Source of the DNA: Roseospira marina
GTDB taxonomy: Bacteria; Pseudomonadota; Alphaproteobacteria; Rhodospirillales; Rhodospirillaceae
Reading direction: 5' to 3'
Length of the DNA stretch: 64,000 bases
Assembly: GCF_014197855.1 (NCBI RefSeq)
Contig: NZ_JACIGJ010000004.1
Coordinates: forward strand, 186,001-250,000
The notes under the pieces were generated by a model, which saw only the letters and a list, made by a program, of their open reading frames with translations, was not told where the DNA came from and made no database searches. Below are positions 17,262-26,930 of the stretch, in pieces (within the stretch, counting starts at the first letter, position 1; each line of letters begins with the position of its first letter). Position numbers and translations under genes: made by a program.

Positions 17262-18314
17262 ATGGAATTTGCGGAGACCATGAGCCAAGCCCAGGATGCG
17301 GCGAAAAAGGCCATGGATACTATGGCCCACTATCGGGTCGTCCCGACGCCAAATAATTTCGCCATCTGGTACTTGCATCACAGCCAAAGACTGCCGGCGC
17401 TGAGCCGCGAAATCGAGGCCCTGGTTCAAGGGGGCTCGGATTTCGGTCCGGCGGTCGTGCGGGGATTGCACGAGTCGTTCGTGAGCCAAGCCGGGGAAAG
17501 CAAGACACTGGCGGTGGCCAGCGTGCGCATCGAGCGCACGCTGGAACAGCTTTTGCGCATGATCTCGGTCACCAACAAAGGCACGGAAAGCTACGGGGCG
17601 ACGCTGGAGGATTTGTCCGAGCGGGCCGAGCGGGCCGAGGGGGCGAACAGCGAGCCCCTGCGCGATTTCATGGCGTCCGTCGTCGTCGAAACACAGAAAA
17701 TGCTGTGCCTGAACCGGAAGATGGGTGCGGAGCTGACGGAATCGGCGCAAACGATTACGCAGTTGCGCGAAGATCTAGACCGGGTTCAGTCCGAAGCCCG
17801 CACCGACGCGCTGACCGGGATTCCCAACCGCAAGGTCTTCGACGCCGCCTTGCGAGACGCCTCGAACACGGCGACCACCACCGGGGCACCGCTCTGCCTG
17901 CTCATGATGGACATCGATCTGTTCAAGCGCTTCAACGACACGCACGGCCACCCGATGGGCGATCAGGTCCTGAAACTGGTGGCGCGGACGATCGGAAGTC
18001 GGGCGCGTCCGAACGATACGGTGGCGCGTTACGGCGGCGAGGAGTTCGCGGCCGTGCTGCCCGACACGTCCCTGGATGAGGCCGTCGCCGTGGCCGATTC
18101 CGTCCGCATGACGGTGGCCAGCAAGCGCATCACGAACCGCCGATCCAGGCGCGAACTGGGGCGTATCACACTGTCCATCGGCGTGGCCGAATATGTGGCC
18201 GGGGAATCCGTGGGCGACATGGTGCAGCGGGCGGACCGCGCGTTGTATACCGCCAAGCGTTTGGGCCGTAATCAGGTCGTCTCTCAAAACGAAGTGGATG
18301 CCGAGGCGCGTTGA
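17262..18314 (+). CDS. diguanylate cyclase (GGDEF domain)
   Basis: This 350-residue cytoplasmic protein makes the second messenger c-di-GMP from GTP. The N-terminal about 175 residues are helical with no recognised sensor domain. A coiled-coil linker (ITQLREDLDRVQSEARTDAL) leads into the GGDEF domain. The active-site loop is GGEEF (residues 258-262), and an RPND motif (249-252) exactly five residues before it is an intact inhibitory I-site, so product feedback is expected. There is no EAL domain or membrane segment. The start could also be the ATG at 17280, which has GGAG before it. Confidence 0.92.
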   Translation: MEFAETMSQAQDAAKKAMDTMAHYRVVPTPNNFAIWYLHHSQRLPALSREIEALVQGGSDFGPAVVRGLHESFVSQAGESKTLAVASVRIERTLEQLLRMISVTNKGTESYGATLEDLSERAERAEGANSEPLRDFMASVVVETQKMLCLNRKMGAELTESAQTITQLREDLDRVQSEARTDALTGIPNRKVFDAALRDASNTATTTGAPLCLLMMDIDLFKRFNDTHGHPMGDQVLKLVARTIGSRARPNDTVARYGGEEFAAVLPDTSLDEAVAVADSVRMTVASKRITNRRSRRELGRITLSIGVAEYVAGESVGDMVQRADRALYTAKRLGRNQVVSQNEVDAEAR

Positions 18315-18395
18315 CCCGGGATCCCACGGTGATGCTGGGTCCGGCGGGCGGGCCGGCCGTGCCTTTGCCGCCCGCCCTGGGAGTCCCGTGTTCCG

Positions 18396-20228
18396 ATGCC
18401 GCGTTCCCGTCCCCACGCCCTTCGCTTCGCCCGCCACTTCTCCCGGGTATTGATCGGTCGAGCCGCGCGGTTGAATCCGCGCAGTATGGTGAACAATGAC
18501 TGGCTGCTGGTCTCGCTGCTGGCGGTGGTCGTCGGGGGCCTGACCGGCTGCGGTATCATTGTGTTCCGCGAGGGGATCGTCCTCCTGGAGGGGCTGAGCT
18601 ACGGTGGCGATATCCACTACCTCGCCAGTACGGTCGCGCTCTTGCCCTGGTGGGCGGTCATGCTGCCGCCGGTGCTGGGCGGCCTTGTGGTCGGTTTGTG
18701 GCACCGGCTGACCATGCCCACCGGGCGGCCGGAAAACGTTTCGCACGTGGTCGAGGCCGCCGTGCTGCGCGGGGGCCGCATGCCCGTGCGTCGAGGGCTG
18801 GCGTCGGCGGTGGGCGCGATGCTGTCCCTGGGCTTCGGGGCCTCGGTCGGGCGCGAAGGGCCGGCGGTGCATCTGGGCGCGACCCTGGGCGCGTGGCTGG
18901 CGCGGACGTTTCACTTCGGGCGCGGGGTGTCGCGCACGCTGCTGGGGTGCGGGGCCGCCGCCGCCGTGGCGGCCTCGTTCAACGCCCCGATCGCCGGCGC
19001 CCTGTTCGCGCATGAGGTCGTTGTCGGCCATTACGCGGCCAGCGCCTTTGCGCCCGTGGTCATGTCCAGCCTGGCCGGCACCATCGTGTCCCGCCTGTGG
19101 TTCGGGGCCGAGCCCGCGTTTGCCCTGACGCTCGGCCTGAACCTGACCAGCTTTTTCGGGTTTCCGGTGTTCATCATCCTGGGCGTCGTGTGCGGGCTGG
19201 TCGCGGCGGTCTTCATGACATCGCTGGTCCTGACCGATTGGGCGACGCGCCGGTCGGGTGTGCCGCCGTGGCTGCGCCCGGCCATCGCCGGGCTGGGGTT
19301 GGGCGGGATCGCCATGGCCTACCCGGAGGTGCTCGGCGTCGGCTACGAGGTGACGACGCAGTCGCTGGCCGGGGGCCTGTCGTTCGACCAGGCTGTGCCG
19401 ATCGCGGCGGCCAAGATTGTCGCGACCGTTCTGTGCCTCGGCTTCGGGTTCGGTGGCGGTGTGTTCAGCCCGTCTCTGACGATCGGGGCCGTGATCGGCG
19501 CGGCGGTGGGTGCGCTGGCCACGGCGGCGGCGCCCGCGGCCTTGTCGTCCGGCCCCGGCGCCTATGCGCTGGTTGGGATGGGGGCCATGGCGGCGGCGGT
19601 GCTGGGCGCGCCGATCTCGACCTGTCTGATCGTGTTCGAGATGACGGCCAATTATCCTCTGACCCTTGGGGTGATGGCGGCGGTCGTTGTGGCGACGGTG
19701 GTCTCGCAGGGCCTCACCGGGCATCGCTCGCTGTTTCATTGGCAGCTGAGTCGGCGCGGCCTTGATGTGGATCGGGACCGCGAACGGCAGATGATGCGCG
19801 AGATCCGGGTTCAGTCGGTCGTCACGCCCAATCCGCCCACCGTGCCGCCCGACGCCGGGACGGCGGCGATCGCCGCCGCCTTCCGGGATCACGGCGGGGA
19901 AAAGCTGTTCGTGGTGGACGGCGCGGGGCGGTTGCTTGGGTCCATTGCCTTGCCCGACGTCATGGCGGTGCTGATGGAGCGCGCGCCGGAGACCCACCCG
20001 ACCGCCATGGACCTTGCGCTGACCGAGCCGCCGGCGCTGGCGCTGCTCGAGACGCTCAGCGAGGCCATCGATGCGATCGAGGCGTCGGGGGAGAGCCAGA
20101 TGGCGGTGGTGCGCGACCGGGCGACCATGCGCCTCGTCGGCGTGGTGCACGAGCGCGACCTGATGCGGACCTATGCCGGAACCCTGGGGCGGCTGCGGGC
20201 CGAGGAACGGGGCGATCCCGATCACTGA
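18396..20228 (+). CDS. ClC-type chloride channel/antiporter with C-terminal CBS domains
   Basis: The product has about 610 residues: a ClC membrane core of about 18 helices followed by a cytoplasmic CBS pair (about 465-600). The selectivity motifs are present: GREGP with the gating glutamate at residue 154, and GFGFGGGVFSP further on. A glutamate follows at AHEVVVGHY, near the position of the proton-path glutamate of E. coli ClC, so a Cl-/H+ exchanger is plausible. The CBS domains usually bind adenine nucleotides and gate transport. The start is uncertain (ATG at 18486, MVNNDW, is an alternative). An intrinsic terminator follows. Confidence 0.92.
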   Translation: MPRSRPHALRFARHFSRVLIGRAARLNPRSMVNNDWLLVSLLAVVVGGLTGCGIIVFREGIVLLEGLSYGGDIHYLASTVALLPWWAVMLPPVLGGLVVGLWHRLTMPTGRPENVSHVVEAAVLRGGRMPVRRGLASAVGAMLSLGFGASVGREGPAVHLGATLGAWLARTFHFGRGVSRTLLGCGAAAAVAASFNAPIAGALFAHEVVVGHYAASAFAPVVMSSLAGTIVSRLWFGAEPAFALTLGLNLTSFFGFPVFIILGVVCGLVAAVFMTSLVLTDWATRRSGVPPWLRPAIAGLGLGGIAMAYPEVLGVGYEVTTQSLAGGLSFDQAVPIAAAKIVATVLCLGFGFGGGVFSPSLTIGAVIGAAVGALATAAAPAALSSGPGAYALVGMGAMAAAVLGAPISTCLIVFEMTANYPLTLGVMAAVVVATVVSQGLTGHRSLFHWQLSRRGLDVDRDRERQMMREIRVQSVVTPNPPTVPPDAGTAAIAAAFRDHGGEKLFVVDGAGRLLGSIALPDVMAVLMERAPETHPTAMDLALTEPPALALLETLSEAIDAIEASGESQMAVVRDRATMRLVGVVHERDLMRTYAGTLGRLRAEERGDPDH

Positions 20229-20250
20229 CCGGGTGACGGATATGGGGATG

Positions 20251-20279
20251 GGGCGGCGCGCCAAGCCGCCCCCTTTTTT
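20251..20279 (+). terminator. rho-independent terminator after the ClC gene
   Basis: The stem GGGCGGC/GCCGCCC (20251-20257/20265-20271) is followed by two C and six T. It separates the ClC gene from the bet operon. Confidence 0.9.
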
Positions 20280-20286
20280 GTGTCCC

Positions 20287-20320
20287 CCATTTTTTGTTTG
20301 TATGAACAATCAAAAAATGG
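20287..20320. promoter_or_regulatory. candidate BetI operator upstream of betI
   Basis: CCATTTTTTG (20287-20296) and CAAAAAATGG (20311-20320) are perfect inverted copies. An inner partial dyad (TTGTT, GAACAA) lies within the 14-bp spacer. The whole sits 13 bp before the betI start. It is an AT-rich island in very GC-rich DNA, as expected for the autoregulatory site of a choline-responsive TetR-family repressor. Confidence 0.6.
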
Positions 20321-20333
20321 GAGGGTCCCGGGC

Positions 20334-20990
20334 ATGGGACGCCCAAGCCTGAAAGACCAGCGCCGCCTCGACCTGATCCGGGCGTGCATCCAGTCGATCC
20401 ACGAGGACGGGCCGGAAGGGGCCAGCCTTGCCCGCATCGCCGGGCGGGCCAACCTGACCGCCGGCATCGTGGGCCACTACTTCGCCGACAAGGCGGAGCT
20501 GATGGAGGCGACCATGCGCTTCCTCGGCCGCGAACTCGGCCGGGAGACGGCGCAGCGCCTGAGCGCGGCGGCGACCCCGCGCGAGCGGGTCCTCGCGGTC
20601 ATCGACGCCAACCTGAGTCCCGAGCAGTTCCGCCCCGACACCAGCGCGGTCTGGCTGGCGTTCTGGGGCCGGGTCAACCACAGCCCCCGGCTCGGGCACC
20701 TGCAACGGATCAACACGGCGCGGCTGCACAGCAATCTTCGTCATGCCCTGCGTCAGGCGCTTCCCGGCCAGGACGACGCGGTCCGGCGCATCACGCTGGG
20801 TCTGTCCACGCTGATCGACGGGTTGTGGCTCCGCGCCGCGCTGGACAACGGCGGTATCGATCCGGCCGAAACGCGGGCCCTGGCTGCCCACTACCTGTCC
20901 ACCGCCTTGCGCGAGGCCGAGGCCGAAGAGCGGCCCGCCGTCGCGCAAGAGCGCGCCCCGAACTCCGACCGTGAGTCCGTCCATGACTGA
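20334..20990 (+). CDS. betI: choline-responsive transcriptional repressor BetI
   Basis: This is a 218-residue TetR-family protein. The N-terminal DNA-binding domain spans about residues 8-55 (LIRACIQSIHEDG, then LARIAGRANLTAGIVGHYFA). The ligand domain carries the BetI-typical WLAFWGRVNHSPRLGHLQ. It represses the glycine betaine synthesis genes until choline is present. Its 3' end overlaps betB by 8 bp, so betI-betB-betA form one operon. The ATG follows GGGAGGGTC. A perfect dyad just upstream is the likely operator. Confidence 0.95.
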   Translation: MGRPSLKDQRRLDLIRACIQSIHEDGPEGASLARIAGRANLTAGIVGHYFADKAELMEATMRFLGRELGRETAQRLSAAATPRERVLAVIDANLSPEQFRPDTSAVWLAFWGRVNHSPRLGHLQRINTARLHSNLRHALRQALPGQDDAVRRITLGLSTLIDGLWLRAALDNGGIDPAETRALAAHYLSTALREAEAEERPAVAQERAPNSDRESVHD

Positions 20991-22455
20991 CATCCCCCGC
21001 CCGCTGTTCATCGGCGGCGCCCTGCGCGCCGCGACGTCCGGCGAGACCTTCGCCACCCATAATCCGTACTCCGGGGAGGTTCTGGCCCATGTCCAGGTTG
21101 CCTCCGCCGAGGACGTGGATGCCGCCGTCACCGCCGCTGCCCAGGGCCAACGGGTCTGGGCCGCCATGAGCGGCGCCGAACGTGGCCGTGTTCTGATGCG
21201 GGCCGCGCTGGGCATCCGCGCACGCCGCGACGAGATCGCCCGCCTGGAAAGCCTGGACGGCGGCAAGCCGATCCAGGAGACGCCCGAAGCGGATGTGGAC
21301 TCCGGCGCTGACTGCCTGGAGTACTTCGCCAGCCTGGCGCCGACCATCGGTGGTGAATGCCAGGCGCTGGGCGAGGGCGGGGACGCGCCCTGGTTCTACA
21401 CCCGGCGCGAGCCGCTGGGCGTGGTCGGCGGCATCGGGGCCTGGAACTACCCGTTTCAGATTGCCTGCTGGAAGGCCGCGCCCGCGCTGGCCGCCGGCAA
21501 CGCCATGGTGTTCAAGCCGGCCGAACAGACGCCGCTGTCCGTCTATATCCTCGCCGAGGTGCTGAGCGAGGCCGGGCTACCGGATGGCGTGTTCAACGTC
21601 GTGCAGGGGGGCGCGCGGGTGGGCCGAATGCTCACGGCGCACCCGGGCATCGCCAAGATCTCCTTCACCGGCGAGGTCGGCACCGGCAAGGCCGTGATGG
21701 CCGACAGTGCCGCCACCCTGAAGACCGTGACGCTGGAGCTGGGCGGAAAGTCGCCGCTGCTGATCTTCGAGGACGCCGACCTGGACGACGCCGTCTCCGC
21801 CGCGATTCTGGCCAACTTCTACACCCAGGGGCAGATCTGCACCAACGGCACCCGGGTGTTCGTCCACGCCGACGTGATGGACGATGTGCTGGCGCGGCTG
21901 GTGGCGCGGGCGGAGGCCATCACGCTCGGCGATCCGCTCGACCCGGCCACGCAGATGGGGCCGTTGATCTCCCCCGAACACCATGCCTCGGTGTTGGCGC
22001 ACATCAAACGCGCCAAGGCCGACGGCGCCACACTGGTGACCGGGGGCGGGGCGCCCGACGACCCGGCCCTGGCGGGCAAGCCGTTCGTGCGGCCCACGGT
22101 GTTCCGCACCGAGGATGACGGGTTGGCCCTGTGCCGTCAGGAGATTTTCGGTCCGGTCATGACCGTGCTGCCGTTCCGGGACGAAGACGAGGTCCTCGCC
22201 CGCGCCAACAGCCTGCCGGTCGGGCTGGCCGGGGGGGTCATGACCCGCGACATGACCCGCGCGCACCGCGTCGCCGCACGCCTGGAGGCGGGCGTGGTGT
22301 GGATCAACACGTACAATATCACCCCGGTCGAGATGCCCTTCGGCGGCGTCAAGCAGTCCGGGCTGGGGCGCGAAAACGGTCGTGCGGCGCTGGAGCACGT
22401 CACCCGGATCAAGAGCGTCTATGTCGAACCCGGCCATGTGGAGGCCCCGTACTGA
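20983..22455 (+). CDS. betB: betaine aldehyde dehydrogenase
   Basis: The product has 490 residues, the usual size. It oxidises betaine aldehyde to the osmoprotectant glycine betaine with NAD(P)+. The catalytic glutamate is in LELGGKSP (residue 252) and the nucleophilic cysteine in GQICTNG (residue 286). The Rossmann and substrate segments (GAWNYPFQIACWK, FKPAEQTPLS) are intact. The start is the ATG overlapping the end of betI, and the stop TGA overlaps the betA ATG by one base, so translation is coupled. Confidence 0.95.
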   Translation: MTDIPRPLFIGGALRAATSGETFATHNPYSGEVLAHVQVASAEDVDAAVTAAAQGQRVWAAMSGAERGRVLMRAALGIRARRDEIARLESLDGGKPIQETPEADVDSGADCLEYFASLAPTIGGECQALGEGGDAPWFYTRREPLGVVGGIGAWNYPFQIACWKAAPALAAGNAMVFKPAEQTPLSVYILAEVLSEAGLPDGVFNVVQGGARVGRMLTAHPGIAKISFTGEVGTGKAVMADSAATLKTVTLELGGKSPLLIFEDADLDDAVSAAILANFYTQGQICTNGTRVFVHADVMDDVLARLVARAEAITLGDPLDPATQMGPLISPEHHASVLAHIKRAKADGATLVTGGGAPDDPALAGKPFVRPTVFRTEDDGLALCRQEIFGPVMTVLPFRDEDEVLARANSLPVGLAGGVMTRDMTRAHRVAARLEAGVVWINTYNITPVEMPFGGVKQSGLGRENGRAALEHVTRIKSVYVEPGHVEAPY

Positions 22456-24128
22456 TGCCCGCCCTGAAACGATCCTATGACTACATCATCGTCGGCGCCG
22501 GCTCGGCGGGCTGCGTTCTCGCCAACCGTTTGACCGAGGATCCCTCGGTGTCGGTGCTTCTGATCGAGGCCGGCAAGCGCGACTGGAGCCTCTATATCCA
22601 CATGCCCGCGACCTTTGCGTGGCCGCTGAAGACGGACACCTACAACTGGTCTTACACGACCGAACCCGAGCCGCATGTGAACAACCGGCGCATGTACCAG
22701 CCGCGCGGCAAGGTCTGGGGTGGCTCCAGCTCGGTCAACGGCATGGTCTATATTCGCGGTCACGCGTTGGACTACGACCGCTGGGCGGAGGAAACGGGCG
22801 ATCCGGCGTGGGACTATGGGCACTGCCTGCCGTACTTCAAGGCCTGCGAAGACTTTCCGCAGGTCGGCCCCAACCCCTATCACGGTGTCGGCGGGCCGCT
22901 GAAGGTGACGCGCGGCACCCGCTGGACGCCGCTGTACGATGCCTTCATCGAGGCCGGGCAGCAGGCCGGCTACCGCAAGACCGACGACCTGAACGGCGAG
23001 AGCCAGGAGGGCTTCGGCCCCATGGACATGACCGTGGGCAAGGGGCGCCGGTCATCCACGGCCATGGGCTATCTGCGCCCGGCGTTGAAGCGGCACAACT
23101 TGACCTTCATCGACCGCACGCTGGTCAGCCGGGTTCTGACCGAGGGCCGGCAGGTCGTGGGCGTGGCCATGAAGGGGCCGCACGGCGAGCATCAGCCGCG
23201 CGCGAGCCGCGAGGTCATCCTGGCTGGGGGCGCTTTCAACTCGCCGCACCTGCTGATGCTGTCCGGCATTGGCGATCCGGACGACTTGCAGAGTCACGGC
23301 ATCGACGTGGTGTCGCCCCTGAAGGGCGTCGGCGCCAACCTCCAGGACCACCCGGAGGTCTATGTCCAGTACAAATGTAAGACCACGCAGACACTGTACG
23401 GCGTGCTGAAGCCATGGAATCAGGCGCAGATCGGCCTGGAATGGCTGACCAAGGGCACCGGTCCGGGCGCCACCAACCACTTCGAGGCCGGCGGCTTCAT
23501 CCGGTCCGAGGCCGGGGTCAAGCATCCGAACCTGCAATACCACTTCCTGCCGGTGGCGGCGTCCTACGACGGCAGTGGCATGCAGAAGGTGCACGGCTAT
23601 CAGGCCCATGTGGGTCCGATGCGGCCGGAAAGCCGGGGCTGGGTCAAGCTGCGCTCCGCCAACCCCACGGACAAGGTGCGCGTCCAGTTCAACTACTTTT
23701 CCACCGAGCGTGATCGCCGCGAGATGCGGGATTCGATCAAGCTGACGCGCGAGGTGATGAACCAGCCCGCGTTTGCGCCGTTCAACGACGGCGAACTGGC
23801 CCCGGGCCCCGATGTTCGCACGGATGCCGAGATCGACGCTTGGGTGCGCGACCTTGTCGAAAGCGCGTATCATCCCTCCTGCACCTGCGCCATGGGACCG
23901 GAAGCGGACCCGATGGCGGTGGTCTCGTCGGAGGGGCGGGTCCACGGCGTCGACGGTCTGCGGGTGGTCGATGCCTCCATCATGCCCAGTATCGTTTCGG
24001 GCAACCTCAACGCGCCGACCATTATGCTGGCGGAGAAGCTGGCCGATGTGATCCGGGAGCGGCCGCCATTGGCGGCGGAGACCGCGCCGGTCTCCCTCGT
24101 GGACGGCTGGGAGACACGGCAGCGTTAG
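22455..24128 (+). CDS. betA: choline dehydrogenase
   Basis: This 557-residue GMC-family flavoprotein oxidises choline to betaine aldehyde. The FAD-binding motif YIIVGAGSAGCVLANRL is at residues 10-26, and the GMC signatures are GKVWGGSSSVNGMVYIRG and GAFNSPHLLMLSGIG. The C-terminal active-site histidine is in AYHPSCTCAMG (residue 473). It is the third gene of the betIBA operon; choX follows after about 40 bp and may be co-transcribed. Confidence 0.96.
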   Translation: MPALKRSYDYIIVGAGSAGCVLANRLTEDPSVSVLLIEAGKRDWSLYIHMPATFAWPLKTDTYNWSYTTEPEPHVNNRRMYQPRGKVWGGSSSVNGMVYIRGHALDYDRWAEETGDPAWDYGHCLPYFKACEDFPQVGPNPYHGVGGPLKVTRGTRWTPLYDAFIEAGQQAGYRKTDDLNGESQEGFGPMDMTVGKGRRSSTAMGYLRPALKRHNLTFIDRTLVSRVLTEGRQVVGVAMKGPHGEHQPRASREVILAGGAFNSPHLLMLSGIGDPDDLQSHGIDVVSPLKGVGANLQDHPEVYVQYKCKTTQTLYGVLKPWNQAQIGLEWLTKGTGPGATNHFEAGGFIRSEAGVKHPNLQYHFLPVAASYDGSGMQKVHGYQAHVGPMRPESRGWVKLRSANPTDKVRVQFNYFSTERDRREMRDSIKLTREVMNQPAFAPFNDGELAPGPDVRTDAEIDAWVRDLVESAYHPSCTCAMGPEADPMAVVSSEGRVHGVDGLRVVDASIMPSIVSGNLNAPTIMLAEKLADVIRERPPLAAETAPVSLVDGWETRQR

Positions 24129-24170
24129 GCGCGCCCCCGATTACGCGATGGACACATCAGGGAGAAAGTT

Positions 24171-25118
24171 ATGACACCGATCAAAACCACCTTTGCCGGC
24201 GCGGTTGCGCTGGGCGCGCTGGCAACCGGCCCGGCGTTCGCCGAGGTTCCCGAATCCTGCCGCACGGTGCGGCTGGCGGAGGTCGGCTGGACCGATATCC
24301 AGGCCACCACCGGGGTTGCGAGCACGCTGCTGGACGCCCTGGGCTACACCACCGACGTGAAGGTCACCAGCGTTCCGCTCACATTCATCGGGCTGGAGCA
24401 GGGCGACATCGACGTGTTCCTGGGCCTGTGGATGCCCTCGATGGCCGGCATGGTGGAGGATCGCCTGGAAAGCGGCGCGATCGAGCAGGTCCGGGCCAAC
24501 CTGGAGGGCGCCAAGTACACCCTCGTGGTGCCGAAGTACGCCGCCGACGCCGGCGTGACCGATCTGGCGGACCTGGATGCGCACAAGGACCAGTTCGGCA
24601 GCAAGATCTATGGTATCGAGCCGGGCAACGACGGCAACCAGCTGATCCAGGACATCATCGACGCCGATGCGTTCGGCCTGGGCGACTGGGACCTGGTGGA
24701 AAGCTCTGAGGCCGGGATGCTGTTGCAGGCGAGCGGGGCCTGGAAGGCTGAGGAGTGGATCGTGTTCCTGGGTTGGGCGCCCCATCCCATGAACACCAAG
24801 ATGGACATCGTCTATCTGACCGGCGGCGACGCCTATTTCGGCCCGAATCAGGGCGGGGCCACGGTCTACACCCTGACCCGCGACGGTCTGTCCGACACGT
24901 GCTCCAACCTTGGCACCATGCTGAACAATCTGGCGTTCACGGTGGAGATGGAAAACATCCTGATGGCCGGCATCCTGGACCACGGTGAAACAGCGGAATC
25001 GGCCGCCACCAAGTTCATCAAGGCCAATCCGGCGCTGCTCGACACCTGGCTGGACGGTGTGACGACCGTGGACGGCGCGCCGGGCGCGCCGGCGGTCAAG
25101 GCGGCGCTCGGGCTGTAA
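24171..25118 (+). CDS. choX: choline-binding periplasmic protein of an ABC transporter
   Basis: This is a 315-residue OpuAC/ProX-type binding protein with a signal peptide ending GPAFA. Aromatic residues at VGWTDIQ, LGLWMP, VVPKYAA and FLGWAPHPMN match the cation-binding box described for Sinorhizobium ChoX. It should deliver choline to a membrane transporter for use by BetA/BetB. AGGGAGAAAG lies before the ATG. No permease (choW) or ATPase (choV) gene is found within this window, so the partners must lie elsewhere. Confidence 0.92.
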   Translation: MTPIKTTFAGAVALGALATGPAFAEVPESCRTVRLAEVGWTDIQATTGVASTLLDALGYTTDVKVTSVPLTFIGLEQGDIDVFLGLWMPSMAGMVEDRLESGAIEQVRANLEGAKYTLVVPKYAADAGVTDLADLDAHKDQFGSKIYGIEPGNDGNQLIQDIIDADAFGLGDWDLVESSEAGMLLQASGAWKAEEWIVFLGWAPHPMNTKMDIVYLTGGDAYFGPNQGGATVYTLTRDGLSDTCSNLGTMLNNLAFTVEMENILMAGILDHGETAESAATKFIKANPALLDTWLDGVTTVDGAPGAPAVKAALGL

Positions 25119-25191
25119 GACCTGGGTGTCCGGCACGGGGCGGGCTGGCCGATAAGGTCCCCCGCCGCCGTGATCCGAAACAGGGCAGGCT

Positions 25192-26820
25192 TTATCGCGC
25201 CGGGAACAAGGCCGCCGCGTCGAACTGCCCGGCCCAGGTTTCTGTCAGCGGCTCGCCGTTGAGCGCCAGATACAGGCGCACCTCGGCGATTGTGTCCGCC
25301 GGAATCTTCAGATCGAAGAAGGCGCGCCAGACATTGCCGCCCGGAACGGGTTCGACGTGGGTGCGCACGATCTCGCCCGCGCTGGTCGAGACGACGACCT
25401 CCGGCATGACGCCGTACGGAATACGGGTCAGGACCTCCGGCCGGTCGAATTCGACCGCGATTTTGTAGACGCCGTCCGGGCGGGGCAGGCCCGGTTGCCC
25501 GCCCCGGCCATAGCGCGTGGAGACGACCTGCGCCACGGTCTCGGCCGGGTAGGGGGTGCTGTCCCGCCAGTGCATGCGGTAGCGCAGGCGGTACGACGCC
25601 CCGGCGCGCGCCGGACCCTCGGGCACCCAGAACGCGCCGATGTTGTCGTGAATCTCGTCGTTGGTGGGAATCTCCAGAAGCTGGATCGCCCCCCGGCCCA
25701 ACGGGGCCAGCGGCTCCACCCACAGGCTCGGCCGCCGGTCGTAGAACACGCCGTCGCGGTAGTGGTCGAACTCCCGGTCCCGCTGCATCAGGCCGAAGCC
25801 GCGCGGGTTCTCCGCCCCGAACGCCGACACGCGGGTCGCGGTGGGGTTGTTGAGCGGGCGCCAGATCCGCTCCCCATCGGCCAGCCAGAGGGCGAGACCG
25901 TCACTGTCGTGGACCTCCGGCCGCCAGTCGAACGGCCGTTCGCGCCCGTTCTCGCCGAACCAGAACATGGAGGTCACCGGCATTAGGCACAGGCGGGCGA
26001 CGTCCTGACGCAGGAACAGGCTGGCCTCGACGTCGATGGTCACACCTTGGGTGCGGTCGGTGCCGCGCCGCGCCGTGAAGCGGTAGGCGCCGGTGATCGA
26101 GGGGCCGTCCAGCCGCGCGCAGACGACCACCGGGGCCTCCGGGTCGGTCTGCTCGGCGATGTAGAAGGCGGTGAAGCTCGGGAACTCCTCCGGCGTGTCC
26201 GGCAGGGCGGGGTTGATCGCCACGCCGCGCGCCGACAGCCCGTATTGGCCGGACGCGCCGATGGCCCGCAGGTAGGACGCGCCGAGGAACGCCAGCCAGT
26301 CCTGGCTCCGCCAGTCATCCGATCCGGACCATTCCTGGAAACGGAACCCGGCAAAACCCGAGTCCGGCGGGAGCCGGCGTGCCGGGCTGTCGGCTGGCAT
26401 GTCGAACAGGTCCGGGCTGTATGTCACCTCCGTCGCCATGCCGTCGCGCACGATGTGCATCCGCACGGCGGACTGGAAGTATTGGCCCAGATGGAAGAAC
26501 GTCACCGGATAGGCGCCGTCGGTGGCAAACGGCGCCTTGTCGGTGCGGAACTTGATCGCGCCCCAGGTGGCATAGTCAATGGTCGCGGTGATGTCCGGGC
26601 GCGGACGCGGCGGCGCCACGTAGGGCCGTTTCGCGGCCACCTCGGCCTCCAGGATCAGGGCGTCATAGGAGAAAGGCTGCGTCGCCAGCCCCGACGGGTC
26701 GCCGCTCGCGGGGGGGGGGCTAGGTTCGGTTTGTCCGAGGGCGGTGCGCAGCGGGGTCAGCGCGGCCAGAGTGGTCAGGGCAGCGCTATGGCCCAGAAGG
26801 GCGCGACGGTTCAGAAGCAT
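25192..26820 (-). CDS. opgG: periplasmic glucan biosynthesis protein (OpgG/OpgD, MdoG family)
   Basis: The product has 542 residues. An N-terminal NRRALLGHSAALTTLAAL looks like a twin-arginine signal, as known for OpgD; the symbol opgG is therefore provisional. Family hallmarks include FSYDALILEAEVAAKRPYV near the mature N-terminus and ERIWRPLNNP and AENPRGFGLMQRDR in the core. The protein acts in the periplasm on the backbone of osmoregulated glucans. The membrane glucosyltransferase OpgH is not nearby. Its position beside the choline genes fits an osmoadaptation region. Confidence 0.93.
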   Translation of the reverse strand: MLLNRRALLGHSAALTTLAALTPLRTALGQTEPSPPPASGDPSGLATQPFSYDALILEAEVAAKRPYVAPPRPRPDITATIDYATWGAIKFRTDKAPFATDGAYPVTFFHLGQYFQSAVRMHIVRDGMATEVTYSPDLFDMPADSPARRLPPDSGFAGFRFQEWSGSDDWRSQDWLAFLGASYLRAIGASGQYGLSARGVAINPALPDTPEEFPSFTAFYIAEQTDPEAPVVVCARLDGPSITGAYRFTARRGTDRTQGVTIDVEASLFLRQDVARLCLMPVTSMFWFGENGRERPFDWRPEVHDSDGLALWLADGERIWRPLNNPTATRVSAFGAENPRGFGLMQRDREFDHYRDGVFYDRRPSLWVEPLAPLGRGAIQLLEIPTNDEIHDNIGAFWVPEGPARAGASYRLRYRMHWRDSTPYPAETVAQVVSTRYGRGGQPGLPRPDGVYKIAVEFDRPEVLTRIPYGVMPEVVVSTSAGEIVRTHVEPVPGGNVWRAFFDLKIPADTIAEVRLYLALNGEPLTETWAGQFDAAALFPAR

Positions 26821-26930
26821 AGGGGGTCTCTGTGGGGAAGGAAGGCGGACGGGCCCGTCCGCGCCAATCTGTGGAACCCCACTATACTCGATCCCTTGGA
26901 TGGCGAAAAAAGGGCGGGTGTAAGGCGCGG

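Noticed and set aside
17775-20309. 844-codon open frame on the minus strand opposite the ClC gene
   Set aside because: It is antisense to a clear ClC channel; the product is rich in Arg, His, Gly and Gln with no domain, a usual by-product of very high GC.
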